DNA of 64,000 nucleotides from Brevibacillus brevis (GTDB lineage: Bacteria; Bacillota; Bacilli; Brevibacillales; Brevibacillaceae): the NCBI RefSeq assembly GCF_031583145.1, contig NZ_CP134050.1, forward strand, positions 5,259,501 to 5,323,500, in the 5' to 3' direction. Below, piece after piece: positions 1-8,323 of the stretch. The notes under the pieces were generated by a model. That model did not search any database, had not been told where the DNA came from, and saw only the letters and a list, made by a program, of their open reading frames with translations. How positions within the stretch are numbered: the first letter of the stretch is position 1; each line of letters opens with the position of its first letter. The translations under genes and the position numbers were made by a program.

Positions 1-1
1 G

Positions 2-115
2 ATTTTGCAGCCACCCCATCTATACGCGGTGCAAGCGGGGGTACTCATTCTCAGTGAAGCGCCGACACAGGGAGTCCCTTTGATTCTGCAATTCATCAAA
101 ATTTTCACTTCCTAA
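2..115 (+). CDS. Possible 3' end of a gene cut by the window edge
   Basis: An open frame enters from the left edge and stops at a TAA at 113-115. It would encode about 37 residues ending in a hydrophobic stretch (LILSEAPTQGVPLILQFIKI). No family is recognised, and a frame this short can be open by chance. The rest of 116-328 shows no convincing gene. Confidence 0.25.
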   Translation: MLQPPHLYAVQAGVLILSEAPTQGVPLILQFIKIFTS

Positions 116-328
116 CATGCGGCTCGCAATGTAAAATCATTCCATATAGTACATTGGGATACGTTGTTATCTTGGCCCCTCCACCCCTTTGGCTTTCCCC
201 CAATCATGAGCTGGGCTGCTATATCCCGGCAAAATCCGGGTTATGAAGTGGGGTGTGAAGTAGGGTACGAGGGAACCCAGGACTTTGTCCCGATACGGCA
301 ATCCGTGTTCCATTCAAGAAGGAAAGCG

Positions 329-580
329 ATGAAAATCAGCGATGGATATCCGCTAGCCGGCCGGTGCGGTCTCCGACAGGAAGGTGAAAAGGGCTTTCAC
401 GAACAAGCAAAAGCCCCGGTTACAGTCGATTGTTTCGAACAAGCCCTCCTCCCTGGAAGGAATCGTGAAATTGCCGCAGCCTCCGCTTATTTCACCCTGG
501 TCCTTGCCGGGAAGCTTTTTCAAGAAAATGTAAATACAGTCGTTTTAGAATCCGATGCCAATTTACCTAGCAAATATTGA
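329..580 (+). CDS. Doubtful small ORF, 83 aa
   Basis: This frame starts at an ATG preceded by a GAAGGAAAG stretch. It ends 11 bases before the ATG of the following lipoprotein gene, whose ribosome binding site overlaps its stop. The product has no signal peptide, membrane segment or recognised motif, and its composition is unremarkable. The frame continues upstream to an ATG at 164 without a better ribosome binding site. It may be a leader-type ORF or simply non-coding; close spacing is the only support. Confidence 0.22.
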   Translation: MKISDGYPLAGRCGLRQEGEKGFHEQAKAPVTVDCFEQALLPGRNREIAAASAYFTLVLAGKLFQENVNTVVLESDANLPSKY

Positions 581-591
581 GAGGTGCCTTG

Positions 592-1320
592 ATGAAAAAA
601 TCGTTCTTCCCTTGGTCTTGGTTCACTTTTATAGCACTCATCGCTTCAGGCTGCTCTCCGACAACGCCCACCGACTCCATCGGTTCGGCACCTGTACACC
701 ACCCCCATGCAAAGAGCGAAGAACCATCTGAACCGTTCGAACTGTCCTTCCTCATCGATACAAAAACAATCACCATTCCTGTTGAAAAAATTGCCCCGGT
801 AAAACAATACCTCGATCAACGTGACCCCCAGGAGCGAATGAACGAGTTTAGCCGTATACAAACGGAGACATTCTCGTCACCATCTGGCGTCGTTTACGGC
901 GACATCCGGTATAGTTGCGGTGTGAAGCAGTGCGACCATACTCTGGTTCAGATGAAAAACGATTCCTTCCAAACCCTCCCCTTGCATTCCGGAAGTATCT
1001 GGATGAGGCATGCGTTCTCCCCAAATGAGAAGAACCTTGCTATCTTGCTCGGAAGAAACGAAGGCACGGAAGTGCTCCGAAATAGCCTGCTGATCATTGA
1101 CGCCGATTCATTCCGGCTCGCGGAAATTCAAAACGCCGACGAGCTCGCAAGTCAGCTAACAGCTCCCGAGTTTTTGTTTCCGATTGTTTCGATGAGCTGG
1201 GAAAATGACAGGACACTAAAGGCAACGATTCCTGATACAGAGGATGTTTCGTTTGATGCCTTACAGGAATGGAAGCAGGGTGAACACAAAACAAAAGAGG
1301 TTTACCTACAAATGAAATAG
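592..1320 (+). CDS. Hypothetical lipoprotein, 242 aa
   Basis: The product begins with a lipoprotein signal peptide: a Lys-Lys start, a hydrophobic core (residues ~8-18) and a lipobox ASG-Cys with the modified cysteine at residue 21. It should therefore be anchored on the outer face of the membrane. The ATG at 592 follows a GAGGTG ribosome binding site with 7-base spacing. A TTG at 577 in the same frame lacks one. The mature part is mixed alpha/beta without a family motif I recognise. It contains a four-residue CGVKQC-type cysteine pair near residue 110, which might form a disulfide or bind a metal. Confidence 0.75.
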   Translation: MKKSFFPWSWFTFIALIASGCSPTTPTDSIGSAPVHHPHAKSEEPSEPFELSFLIDTKTITIPVEKIAPVKQYLDQRDPQERMNEFSRIQTETFSSPSGVVYGDIRYSCGVKQCDHTLVQMKNDSFQTLPLHSGSIWMRHAFSPNEKNLAILLGRNEGTEVLRNSLLIIDADSFRLAEIQNADELASQLTAPEFLFPIVSMSWENDRTLKATIPDTEDVSFDALQEWKQGEHKTKEVYLQMK

Positions 1321-1323
1321 TAT

Positions 1324-1382
1324 AAAAAAGAGGCGTTCCGGCAGGCAGAAAGCTTTTCTGCAGCATGGCCGAAACACCTCAG
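1324..1382 (-). terminator. Rho-independent terminator
   Basis: A long imperfect hairpin has outer arms GAGGTGTTTCGGC / GCCGGAACGCCTC and an inner GCAGAAAAGCTTTCTGC core. On the minus strand it is followed by a run of six T. It ends the small minus-strand gene at 1423-1644, and the hairpin also closes the plus-strand lipoprotein gene from the other side. Confidence 0.8.
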
Positions 1383-1422
1383 AGATCACTGACGAAGGGA
1401 TGATTTGCACAGCATGTAAGCG

Positions 1423-1644
1423 TCAACTGCAGCATACTACATAGTCAGCCTGATCTCTCTCATTTAGCCAAAGGGATCCGTCCTTCTCCACCTTTACGTC
1501 CAAACCGTTCTTTTTCAGTTCTTCTACATACTCAGGAGGAGCCGTTTCTGACAGCTTGTAGTATTTCTCTTCCTGGCCCAGAAGAAAAAAAGCGATAAGC
1601 CCAAGCAGTAAAAAAAACGAAGCAGTGACGAACCGTTTTTTCAT
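1423..1644 (-). CDS. Small single-pass membrane protein, 73 aa
   Basis: The protein has one N-terminal membrane segment (residues ~5-23, FVTASFFLLLGLIAFFLLG) and a short, charged, extracytoplasmic-type tail. The tail ends in Val-Val-Cys-Cys-Ser, and the cysteine pair near the C-terminus is unusual. An AGAGAGG ribosome binding site precedes the ATG. The family is not recognised. It lies between another small membrane-protein gene and a strong terminator, in the same direction as both. Confidence 0.65.
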   Translation of the reverse strand: MKKRFVTASFFLLLGLIAFFLLGQEEKYYKLSETAPPEYVEELKKNGLDVKVEKDGSLWLNERDQADYVVCCS

Positions 1645-1753
1645 AGTGGAAGCCCTCTCTGGGAATGAAAGTACGATTTTGAATTGCGGGAAGGGAAGTG
1701 CTGGACGAGGGGCGAATGACCGACTTGCCCCTCTTTTGACACCGTCTCAAGTA

Positions 1754-1960
1754 CTATGATTCTTGTCGTCCCTTGCAGGTTTCCACGATCTCAGCCAGCT
1801 TTTGATTCCGCTCTCGGTCGAGCTGCAGCTTTTTCTTCATGAAGCTGAGTGCACTCCACAAGAAATAGACGACAAACGCGTAAAACAAGAGCGCCGGAAG
1901 CAACACGAACAGCTGCACGATCATCGTGCCCCATTCCAAAGACACAGCACCGAAATCCAA
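1754..1960 (-). CDS. Small membrane protein, about 68 aa
   Basis: One strong membrane segment (MIVQLFVLLPALLFYAFVVYFLWSAL) is followed by a basic, probably cytoplasmic, amphipathic helix (KKKLQLDRERNQKLAEIVE). The start is uncertain. A TTG at 1972 sits directly on the AGAAGGGG Shine-Dalgarno sequence, whereas a GTG at 1960 lies about nine bases downstream of it and is preferred here. The family is not identified with confidence. It resembles the many short membrane proteins of Bacillales with an N-terminal membrane segment and a helical tail. Confidence 0.6.
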   Translation of the reverse strand: MDFGAVSLEWGTMIVQLFVLLPALLFYAFVVYFLWSALSFMKKKLQLDRERNQKLAEIVETCKGRQES

Positions 1961-2149
1961 CACATTGTACAACCCCTTCTCCCCAAAAAAAGATGCTCTC
2001 GCGGAAAATCCGACTGGTAATATATGCCTGTTCCGTTTTTGATTTTATCATAAACCGCCTGTTTGTTCACTGCGATATGCAACCATCGTGTAACGGGCTA
2101 CCCGACCATCATGTGTTCCGGGAGAACAAAGGGGACCTTTTACTTGAAC

Positions 2150-2191
2150 AACCGGCGGAAATAAGGGCTCCCCAATGCCAAACGCCGGCTG
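2150..2191 (-). terminator. Probable terminator of the sigma/anti-sigma operon
   Basis: On the minus strand, CCGGCG and CGCCGG arms enclose a ~25-base loop, immediately downstream of the stop of the gene ending at 2193. The T-tract is weak (TTGTT), so termination may be partial. Confidence 0.5.
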
Positions 2192-2192
2192 T

Positions 2193-3266
2193 TCACCATT
2201 TCACAGAGATCCCGCTAATATTGCCTCGATCGAGGCTGCCGATATTTACGGTGACATCCGGTTTCCCCTGCTGCTTCAGCACGTACCCGCCCCAATCTTT
2301 GCCGCCGTACGCCTTGTACCCCGAGATATCCAGCCCAAATATGCTTTGGACAAGCGGGTTTGCCACTGCTACGACTTCCTGGATCGACTTGATTTGATAG
2401 TCGGTTCCATAGCCGACATGATAGACTTTGCCCGATCTCGCTCCCACTTGTGCGGAATAACGTTCTTGCTTATTGGTAAGCTCCCAGATATCTTCTTTCT
2501 TATCATCCGATTTTCTTGCTTCGGTAAAAGAGGCACTCTTGCCATTGGATAGGATCGTGAACGCCTGTTGGGCGGCGGACATCACTTTTTGATCCACATC
2601 CTCCGGCTTGTACTGGATACGGAAATCGGTGATTTTGTTCGTTTTCAGGTCAACCCTGACGAACTGCAGATTGCCTGACTCCCCACTTCCTTTCTCATAG
2701 GACAACGTTGTTCCTTCGTCATCCTGAAAGAGATGGACGTCATCAAAATGGGCGTCCTGTTTTGCTTCCAGAAAGGCGGCCCGCGCCGTCTCCGTATACT
2801 TCCGGTACCGATCCGGGAGCTCGCTGCTCGCTACAATCGCCGAGACAGTGTTGACCTCCGTCGTATCCGGTTTAAATGTAACGATAGCCTCGCGATTCTT
2901 TGTTCGCACAATGAAATATTCGGTCGCTTTCTCGGTCTCCTCAAAATGAAATTCCTTGGTGATCCCCGTCGCTTTGATGGCCTTTTGCGCAGCCGCTTCA
3001 TACGTCGGGTCTACAAAAGAAGCACTTCCTGATGTTTCGGCCGGCAGGGCGAATGGTTTCATCCAAAATAAGGCGAGGATCACGGCACAAGTGACAAGCC
3101 CATTGGCCATCCAGCCAAAATACTTTCTCTTTTTATGTTGATTGCGCATTTTGCGTCGCTCCTCCCGAATGCTCGCTAAAATCTTTTCGTTTTTCTCCCT
3201 GGCAAGAACCTGTTCCGGGAAATCATGCAATTCGTCCCAGATCATTTGCTCATCTTGTGACGGCAT
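2193..3266 (-). CDS. Membrane-anchored putative anti-sigma factor, 357 aa
   Basis: An acidic cytoplasmic N-terminus of ~48 residues (WDELHDFPEQVLAREKNEKIL) is followed by a basic segment and a single membrane helix (residues ~50-70). A large extracytoplasmic region of ~285 residues comes after it. This layout, and the 17-base overlap with the upstream ECF sigma gene, fit a transmembrane anti-sigma factor of the RsiX type (RsiX is of similar size). The extracytoplasmic part resembles repeated PepSY-like alpha/beta units (for example VNTVSAIVASSELPDRYRKYTETARAAFLEA). The anti-sigma role is inferred from context; no zinc-binding ZAS motif (HxxxCxxC) is visible. Confidence 0.7.
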   Translation of the reverse strand: MPSQDEQMIWDELHDFPEQVLAREKNEKILASIREERRKMRNQHKKRKYFGWMANGLVTCAVILALFWMKPFALPAETSGSASFVDPTYEAAAQKAIKATGITKEFHFEETEKATEYFIVRTKNREAIVTFKPDTTEVNTVSAIVASSELPDRYRKYTETARAAFLEAKQDAHFDDVHLFQDDEGTTLSYEKGSGESGNLQFVRVDLKTNKITDFRIQYKPEDVDQKVMSAAQQAFTILSNGKSASFTEARKSDDKKEDIWELTNKQERYSAQVGARSGKVYHVGYGTDYQIKSIQEVVAVANPLVQSIFGLDISGYKAYGGKDWGGYVLKQQGKPDVTVNIGSLDRGNISGISVKW

Positions 3267-3780
3267 TCGTCATCTCCTCCGTTACTGAAGCATGGCTTCG
3301 GTTTTGAACAGCTTTCATGGCCCTGTGCATGGTCAGGTGCACCTTGGCTTCACTCCATCCCAATACCTCCGCGGTCTCCTTGCTGGATAAGCCCTTGATC
3401 CCGCGCAAGATCAGCACGTCTCGATACGATCGTTTCAACTGATGGATGATTTCATAGAGAATGCGTTTGTTCTCACTGAGCTCCAGTGACTCTTCCGGGG
3501 TCTTGTCGTGCGATACGAGATGCTGCAAGAAAAGCTCCGGCAACCAGCTTCGCAGTTTTCTTCTGCGCCCTTCATCGATGGCGACATTTCTCGCAATGGC
3601 AAAGAGCCACGTTTTGGGATTCTCAACCTCGACCTGCTGAGGAGCCTTCAGGGCCCGAATAAACGTCTCTTGGACAAGGTCTTCTATATCCTTGCGTCCT
3701 GTGTAGTAGACCAGAAAACGATATACATCGTTGCTGTATGCCCGAAACCATTGTTCGATGCGCACACCATTGTCATCCAA
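3250..3780 (-). CDS. ECF RNA polymerase sigma factor, SigX-like, 176 aa
   Basis: Sigma region 2 (DVYRFLVYYTGRKDIEDLVQETFIRAL, then KTWLFAIARNVAIDEGRRRK) and region 4 (YRDVLILRGIKGLSSKETAEVLGWSEAKVHLTMHRAMKAV) are both complete, as expected for an ECF factor that directs RNA polymerase to envelope-stress promoters. The GWSEAKV pattern in region 4 resembles Bacillus SigX. The preferred start is the TTG at 3780, seven bases after a near-perfect GGAGGTGG. An in-frame GTG at 3837 would add 19 residues but has no ribosome binding site. The 3' end overlaps the following membrane-protein gene by 17 bases, implying coupled translation with a putative anti-sigma factor. Confidence 0.88.
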   Translation of the reverse strand: MDDNGVRIEQWFRAYSNDVYRFLVYYTGRKDIEDLVQETFIRALKAPQQVEVENPKTWLFAIARNVAIDEGRRRKLRSWLPELFLQHLVSHDKTPEESLELSENKRILYEIIHQLKRSYRDVLILRGIKGLSSKETAEVLGWSEAKVHLTMHRAMKAVQNRSHASVTEEMTNAVTR

Positions 3781-3910
3781 TCGTTTTCCACCTCCTTTTT
3801 CCACTGTAAAGACGGATTGGTCTTGGCCATCTTTCACTTTATCGGAAATTTTTCTGATTCAGCCTCTGACTCCGGTCCGTTTGCCCAAGCTTGCCCTGCT
3901 TTTTCGGCAA

Positions 3911-3960
3911 AGAAAAACGGCGCCAAAGTTCACCCAGCATGGGGTGATACTTCGGCGCCC
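3911..3960 (-). terminator. Rho-independent terminator of the chemoreceptor gene
   Basis: A strong hairpin has GGCGCC/GGCGCC ends and an inner ATCACCC/GGGTGA stem. On the minus strand it is followed by TTTTT, about 19 bases after the chemoreceptor stop codon. Confidence 0.9.
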
Positions 3961-3978
3961 TTCGTCTTATGGTATCGA

Positions 3979-5718
3979 TTAAAACTTGAATTTCTGCACA
4001 AAAGCCCGCATCTCGTCCGCCATCTTGGACAGCGAGCTCGATAAACTGCTTACCTCTTCCATGGAAGCGAGCTGCTCTTCCGCAGCCGACGCGATGTTTT
4101 GCGAATTGGCCGAGGATTGCATCGCGATGGAGGACACATCCTCCATGCTTGCCGATACTTCCTGCATGCTGGCAGATATTTGCTGGGACACGCTGGCCAA
4201 GTCCTCGACTTGTCGCGAAACGTCCGTCGTCAGCTCGAGAATGTCAGCAAACCTGCGCTCTGTTTCGTTCGCGACGACAATACCGGAGTCCACTTCCGCC
4301 TTTACTTTTTCCATCGTCGAAATGGTTTGCTGCATGTCCTGTTGAATTTCTCCGATCAAGACGGAAATCTGCTGAGAGGACTGACTCGACTGATCCGCCA
4401 ATTTCCTGACTTCTTCGGCCACCACGGCAAATCCGCGTCCGTGCTCGCCTGCCCGCGCCGCTTCGATCGCCGCATTCAAGGCAAGCAGGTTCGTTTGGGC
4501 GGAGATGTCCGAAATGACGTTGAGCATCAATTCAATCTGCTGCGTCCGATTCTCCAGCAATTTGATGACCGAATCAAAATCATTGACGGTGTCTTTGATC
4601 GAGTTCATTTGATGGACGGTTTTTTGCACCGCTTCACCGCCAAGCCCAGCCGTTTCCCTGGTATGCTCCGACGAATCCGAAATCGCAGAGGAGCCTTCGG
4701 CAATGCGCTGCATGCCAATCGAAATCTCCTCCAGGGATGTGGATGCCTTTTGCAGGGAAACTTGCTGGTTGTCCGCACCTTTGGCCGACTCCTGTACGTC
4801 TACCGCAATTTGCTCGGATGCTTTGCTGGTTTGTTCGGCGCTCGCCGACAATTCATTGGAGGAAATTGCTACCCGACTGGCCGAATCATGGACGTCCTTG
4901 ATGAGCTGCCGCATGCTTTGGATCATTCGATTAAAGTCGGCGGCCAATATGCCAATTTCATCCTTGGAGCGAATATTCACTTCCTCAATGGTAAAGTCAC
5001 CCTCGGCTACATGGTTGAGCTTGTCCGCAACCAGCAGGATCGGCCTTGTAAAGCGCTTGGAGTAGACGGTCGCAAAAACAGCACCGGCCACCACGGCTGC
5101 AGAGGCGATGATAATCACCAAGGTCATGACCTGATCCGCCCCGCTGTTAAACTCCGAAAGATACGCCCCGGCCCCGACCGTCCAGCCCCAATGCGAGTCC
5201 GTTTCCACGTAGCTGACTTTCGTCTCGATGGCGTCCGACTTGGCTACCTTCCATTTGTACTGCAAAAATCCTCCGTTTTTTCCGACCGCGACGATGTCGT
5301 GTCCCAGCATGATCCCGTCCTCGGTCTTTACATCGGTCAGGTCTGTTCCCTCGTTTGACGGATTCATGACAGACACCATATTCTGATTGACCGCCCACAA
5401 ATATCCCGTTTTTCCTACTGTGTATTCCTGTTTGATCGGACGCTTGCCGTCTGGGCCTTTCTCTCCCAGCAATTCATTGCGCATTTTGTCTTGCGCTTCA
5501 TCCAGCGTCATATTTCCCGCTTCCACTTGTTCATTCAGCATATCGATCATGGCGATTGCGATTTTGACATGTTCTTTCAATCGTTCTTTTCCTGCTTCGT
5601 CCAGCTTGCTCTTGGCCACTTCGAAGGATCCGATGCCGATCACGAGAGTAGGGATAAGCACGACAAGAAGACAAGAGATGATGAGCTTCGTACGCAGTGA
5701 CTGTACTTGAAATTTCAT
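3979..5718 (-). CDS. Methyl-accepting chemotaxis protein with Cache sensor, 579 aa
   Basis: This is a membrane chemoreceptor that passes ligand binding to CheA/CheW. In order: membrane helix 1 (~residues 8-30); an extracellular single-Cache-type ligand domain containing [24 protein letters not shown]; membrane helix 2 (~residues 198-220); a HAMP domain; and a long methyl-accepting coiled coil. The coil carries the conserved signalling tip ([32 protein letters not shown]). It is a typical length for the family. The ATG at 5718 has AGAAAGGGG upstream and is preferred over the in-frame start 24 codons earlier. No chemotaxis genes adjoin it, apart from a distant CheY-like gene at 31.6 kb. Confidence 0.93.
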   Translation of the reverse strand: MKFQVQSLRTKLIISCLLVVLIPTLVIGIGSFEVAKSKLDEAGKERLKEHVKIAIAMIDMLNEQVEAGNMTLDEAQDKMRNELLGEKGPDGKRPIKQEYTVGKTGYLWAVNQNMVSVMNPSNEGTDLTDVKTEDGIMLGHDIVAVGKNGGFLQYKWKVAKSDAIETKVSYVETDSHWGWTVGAGAYLSEFNSGADQVMTLVIIIASAAVVAGAVFATVYSKRFTRPILLVADKLNHVAEGDFTIEEVNIRSKDEIGILAADFNRMIQSMRQLIKDVHDSASRVAISSNELSASAEQTSKASEQIAVDVQESAKGADNQQVSLQKASTSLEEISIGMQRIAEGSSAISDSSEHTRETAGLGGEAVQKTVHQMNSIKDTVNDFDSVIKLLENRTQQIELMLNVISDISAQTNLLALNAAIEAARAGEHGRGFAVVAEEVRKLADQSSQSSQQISVLIGEIQQDMQQTISTMEKVKAEVDSGIVVANETERRFADILELTTDVSRQVEDLASVSQQISASMQEVSASMEDVSSIAMQSSANSQNIASAAEEQLASMEEVSSLSSSLSKMADEMRAFVQKFKF

Positions 5719-5891
5719 AGTTGTGCCCCTTTCTGGAGATTTTTTATTCCTTTTCCCCATTAAAGTCGCTTTCGAAACATTTTGGAGCACATCTTTTACA
5801 TTTCGGATTTGGTAGATCGGCTGCTTATCCCTCTATTCTCCCCCGGATTCTGCCGATATGTAGGTAACGACTCGACAAAAAGGAGAATCAC

Positions 5892-6164
5892 ATGGCCTAT
5901 CTGGTTGGACTGCTCTTTTGGCTGGGAGTGATCGCCTACAGTATCTACCGCTGGCATACCGTTTCCCCGAACAGCTTTATGTATCCATTGGGGTACTTAT
6001 GGGCTGTAAGCATCGGTGTCTTCGGCACGCTTGTCACGTTGCTCTACTTTTTCCTTGTTCTTTGGTACCAAGAAAAATTCACATACATGTTCATCGTGCT
6101 TGGCATTTTGACAGCGGCTTTGCTCTACCTCCAGCATACCGGTCTGCTATTCATCCTGATTTAG
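5892..6164 (+). CDS. Hypothetical integral membrane protein, 90 aa
   Basis: Three hydrophobic segments (residues ~3-19, ~33-57 and ~65-90) fill nearly the whole protein. The short loops are rich in aromatic residues (YSIYRWHTVSPNSFMYP, WYQEKFTYM). An AAGGAGA ribosome binding site lies seven bases before the ATG. The protein is divergent from the chemoreceptor gene. The family is not recognised. Confidence 0.7.
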   Translation: MAYLVGLLFWLGVIAYSIYRWHTVSPNSFMYPLGYLWAVSIGVFGTLVTLLYFFLVLWYQEKFTYMFIVLGILTAALLYLQHTGLLFILI

Positions 6165-6227
6165 GAGTGTTGGATGAAAAATAATTAAAACAGCCCTAAC
6201 CCAAACGACTGGAGGGAAGCTCGAACC

Positions 6228-6317
6228 ATGCCGCTTCCCTCTCCGGATGACTGGAAGCCGTATCGACAGTTCCTGCAGGGTCAAAGCGAACGAATAGAAG
6301 CATCCTCTTGGAAGTAA
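6228..6317 (+). CDS. Possible 29-aa microprotein
   Basis: The ATG follows a GGAGGGAAG sequence with long (~10-base) spacing. It opens a 29-residue frame reading MPLPSPDDWKPYRQFLQGQS and ending in SSWK. It fills an otherwise empty gap between two genes. Composition is soluble and tryptophan-containing. There is no homologue I can name, so this is offered as a candidate only. Confidence 0.3.
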   Translation: MPLPSPDDWKPYRQFLQGQSERIEASSWK

Positions 6318-6351
6318 AAGGGTTCGCCAAAGAAGAAAACTGCCTGTTGAC

Positions 6352-6386
6352 TGAAAAACCCGCCCTTCACTGGAGGGGCGGGTTCT
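6352..6386 (-). terminator. Rho-independent terminator
   Basis: AACCCGCCC and GGGCGGGTT arms enclose a short loop and are followed by TTTTTC on the minus strand, directly after the DUF59 gene. Confidence 0.88.
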
Positions 6387-6403
6387 GCTGTGCCATGTAT
6401 TTG

Positions 6404-6715
6404 CTACACTCTCTGGCGTGATCTGATTTCCTCTCGTGCCTTGTCATTCATTCGCGCCGGGCTCCATCTCGGCTCCCAGACGAGGGAGACGTCCACTTCC
6501 TTGACACCGGATATAGCTCCCACCGCCTCCTTCACGTTCTTGACGATGTCATCGGCCAGCGGGCACTCGGGAATGGTAAGCGTCATTTCTATTCTCGCCC
6601 GCCCGTTTTCATCGACCTTCACCTCGTAGACGAGCCCCAAATCTACAATATTCACTCCGACTTCAGGGTCGTCCACTTCTTCCAAAGCAGACCAGATCGC
6701 ATCTTCCGTAGTCAC
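6404..6715 (-). CDS. MIP18/DUF59-family metal-sulfur cluster assembly protein, 103 aa
   Basis: This is a complete MIP18-like (DUF59) domain with the family signatures DPEVGVNIVDLGLVYEV, the TLTIPECPLADDIV loop carrying the conserved cysteine, and VDVSLVWEPRWSPARM. Proteins of this group (SufT, PaaD and YitW types) help deliver iron-sulfur clusters. The GTG at 6715 is taken as the start because GAGGTG precedes it by six bases; an in-frame upstream start would add 11 residues without a ribosome binding site. It stands alone rather than in a suf or paa operon, so the client enzyme is unknown. Confidence 0.88.
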   Translation of the reverse strand: MTTEDAIWSALEEVDDPEVGVNIVDLGLVYEVKVDENGRARIEMTLTIPECPLADDIVKNVKEAVGAISGVKEVDVSLVWEPRWSPARMNDKAREEIRSRQRV

Positions 6716-6829
6716 GATTAACACCTCGTTTATCCCTCTGCGAGACAAGGGAGAAATGATTCACACGTTCCTACTTTGGTCGTCCGTCGATGATTTTATC
6801 CACACAGCGTTGTCCGCTTGCCTATGCGA

Positions 6830-7435
6830 CTAGCTCTGAAACGCCATCGGAAACTGCCGGATGATCCCCATCGTCATCGCGTCCGCCATGCCGAGCGCTT
6901 GCGGTTCGATCAGGTCGTTCGCCAGGACGTTTTGGGCGTAGTTCCCTTCGATGCGCGTCATCACTTTGCTGGTGAGCAGCCGCAAGTGCTCGAACAGCAT
7001 GTTGCGCCATTCCGCGGTGGACCAATACGGATTGATTTTGCCCAGAAAGACCGCAATGTCATTCGCATTCGCATACCACCGCTTTTGCACTTCTTCGGCA
7101 GCTGCGGAATCGCCTTTGTGCAGTGTGGTGACCCACTCTGTCGCGAGGGTCAGATGGCCCCGAAACAGATCGGCAAACTTGTCCGCTACGACCGGCGGAT
7201 AGTGAACATCGAGCACGGCTGCAAAATCGGCGGGATTCCGAAACAGTCGGGCAATCGTCTCCTTCTGTTCGGGAAGGTCGTCGACGATACTGTTCACCGT
7301 CAAACTCGTCCAGAAGATATGCTGCTCCCACAATGACCGCAGCTTTCGATTCAGCTCGACCTTCGACGGCGTCCACCCCGCGGTTGATACTTGTCTGACG
7401 CCGTAGCCGTAATAATTCGGGAAGTAATTGTGCAT
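6830..7435 (-). CDS. Conserved helical protein of unknown function, 201 aa
   Basis: The ATG at 7435 has GGGAGA upstream and opens with MHNYFPNYYGYGVRQ. The rest looks all-helical, with two similar modules: LRSLWEQHIFWTSLTVNSIVDDLPEQKETIARLFRNPADF, and WYANANDIAVFLGKINPYWSTAEWRNMLFEHL. The conserved Trp-Glu-Gln-His and Asn-Pro pairs suggest an evolved helical-bundle repeat. Proteins of this look occur in spore-forming Bacillales, but no biochemical role can be assigned. It is transcribed away from the coat-protein gene that follows. Confidence 0.7.
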   Translation of the reverse strand: MHNYFPNYYGYGVRQVSTAGWTPSKVELNRKLRSLWEQHIFWTSLTVNSIVDDLPEQKETIARLFRNPADFAAVLDVHYPPVVADKFADLFRGHLTLATEWVTTLHKGDSAAAEEVQKRWYANANDIAVFLGKINPYWSTAEWRNMLFEHLRLLTSKVMTRIEGNYAQNVLANDLIEPQALGMADAMTMGIIRQFPMAFQS

Positions 7436-7634
7436 GCTGTCTTTCTCCCTTACCCATTTTCCAACAGTATACAGGCGAATGGCCTTCGAGGTGCCTATCC
7501 CTACCTGGACTTCAGGCTTCAGACGTGACGGCCAGGGACTTGCTTTGGCAAATGATAGTGCGTCTGTCCCCACATAAAGAAGCGGCAGACATACCAATAA
7601 TACGAGGGGTGATCAACAAAAGGAGTGATAACGA

Positions 7635-8201
7635 ATGCAGCTGGGGATTCACGAAGCCTGCGAACTGAATGAACTCTTGATGAGCTGTACGAACTCGATC
7701 CAATCCATGGCCCTTTTCATCAATCAGGCCCAGGATCCGGAATTGCGGGACATGATTCTCCGCCATTTCTCCGTTCACGTGCAGGATTACAATATGAAAG
7801 TGGAATTTGCCACACAGCCAAACGGCTCCCACGACCAATTGAATGTCCCTCCCTTGCAGCAAGCAGGCACTGTCGCCATGGCAGCCGCACCGCAGCCGAT
7901 TACACCGCAAGTCAAGCTCAGCCAGCTGGACGACCGGGCTATCGCCACTTCTTATTTGCTGACCCTGAAGCGGGCAGGCAGAGATTACGCCTGGGGGACC
8001 TTCGAATGTACGGTTCCGTCGCTGCGTTCTTTCCTGGAGGACGCTTTTCGCATGTGTTCCCACCAAGCCTACGAAGTGTGGTCCTACATGGTTCGTAAGG
8101 GCTGGTACCCGGCGATTGCCGCTCCGATGGAGGCCATGCACGCCATGGGTCAAGTCTATCAGAAGGTGCAGGCTCATGAGCCGATGGCCGTGTACAGCTG
8201 A
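7635..8201 (+). CDS. CotF-family spore coat protein, 188 aa
   Basis: This is a coat F domain protein expected in the spore coat. The N-terminal helix pair (LNELLMSCTNSIQSMALFINQAQDPELRDMILRHFSVHVQDYNMKVEF) and the C-terminal half (DDRAIATSYLLTLKRAGRDYAWGTFECTVPSLRSFLEDAFRMCSHQAYEVWSYMVRKGWY) are separated by a Pro/Gln/Ala linker (~residues 65-90). An AAGGAGTG ribosome binding site precedes the ATG. It shares a bidirectional terminator with the creatininase gene. Confidence 0.88.
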   Translation: MQLGIHEACELNELLMSCTNSIQSMALFINQAQDPELRDMILRHFSVHVQDYNMKVEFATQPNGSHDQLNVPPLQQAGTVAMAAAPQPITPQVKLSQLDDRAIATSYLLTLKRAGRDYAWGTFECTVPSLRSFLEDAFRMCSHQAYEVWSYMVRKGWYPAIAAPMEAMHAMGQVYQKVQAHEPMAVYS

Positions 8202-8210
8202 TCGGTTAGG

Positions 8211-8253
8211 AAAAAAAGCCAATCGTTTCCCGCTGGGGAGGATTGGCTTTTTT
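8211..8253. terminator. Bidirectional terminator
   Basis: The hairpin AAGCCAATC / GATTGGCTT has an inner TTTCCC/GGGGA stem. It is flanked by an A-run on the left and a T-run on the right, so it can end both the coat-protein gene and the leftward sigma-54 operon. Confidence 0.88.
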
Positions 8254-8323
8254 CATACAGATCGGAATAAGGGCAACCGAAAGGCATGGCGTAGCCAGGT
8301 TTCTCATGCTGCCAGGCGAGCCG

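Noticed and set aside
1706..1737. Plus-strand terminator-like hairpin (GAGGGGC/GCCCCTC then TTTT)
   Set aside because: No plus-strand gene ends nearby and both neighbours run on the minus strand. It is left unassigned, since it could be a chance hairpin.
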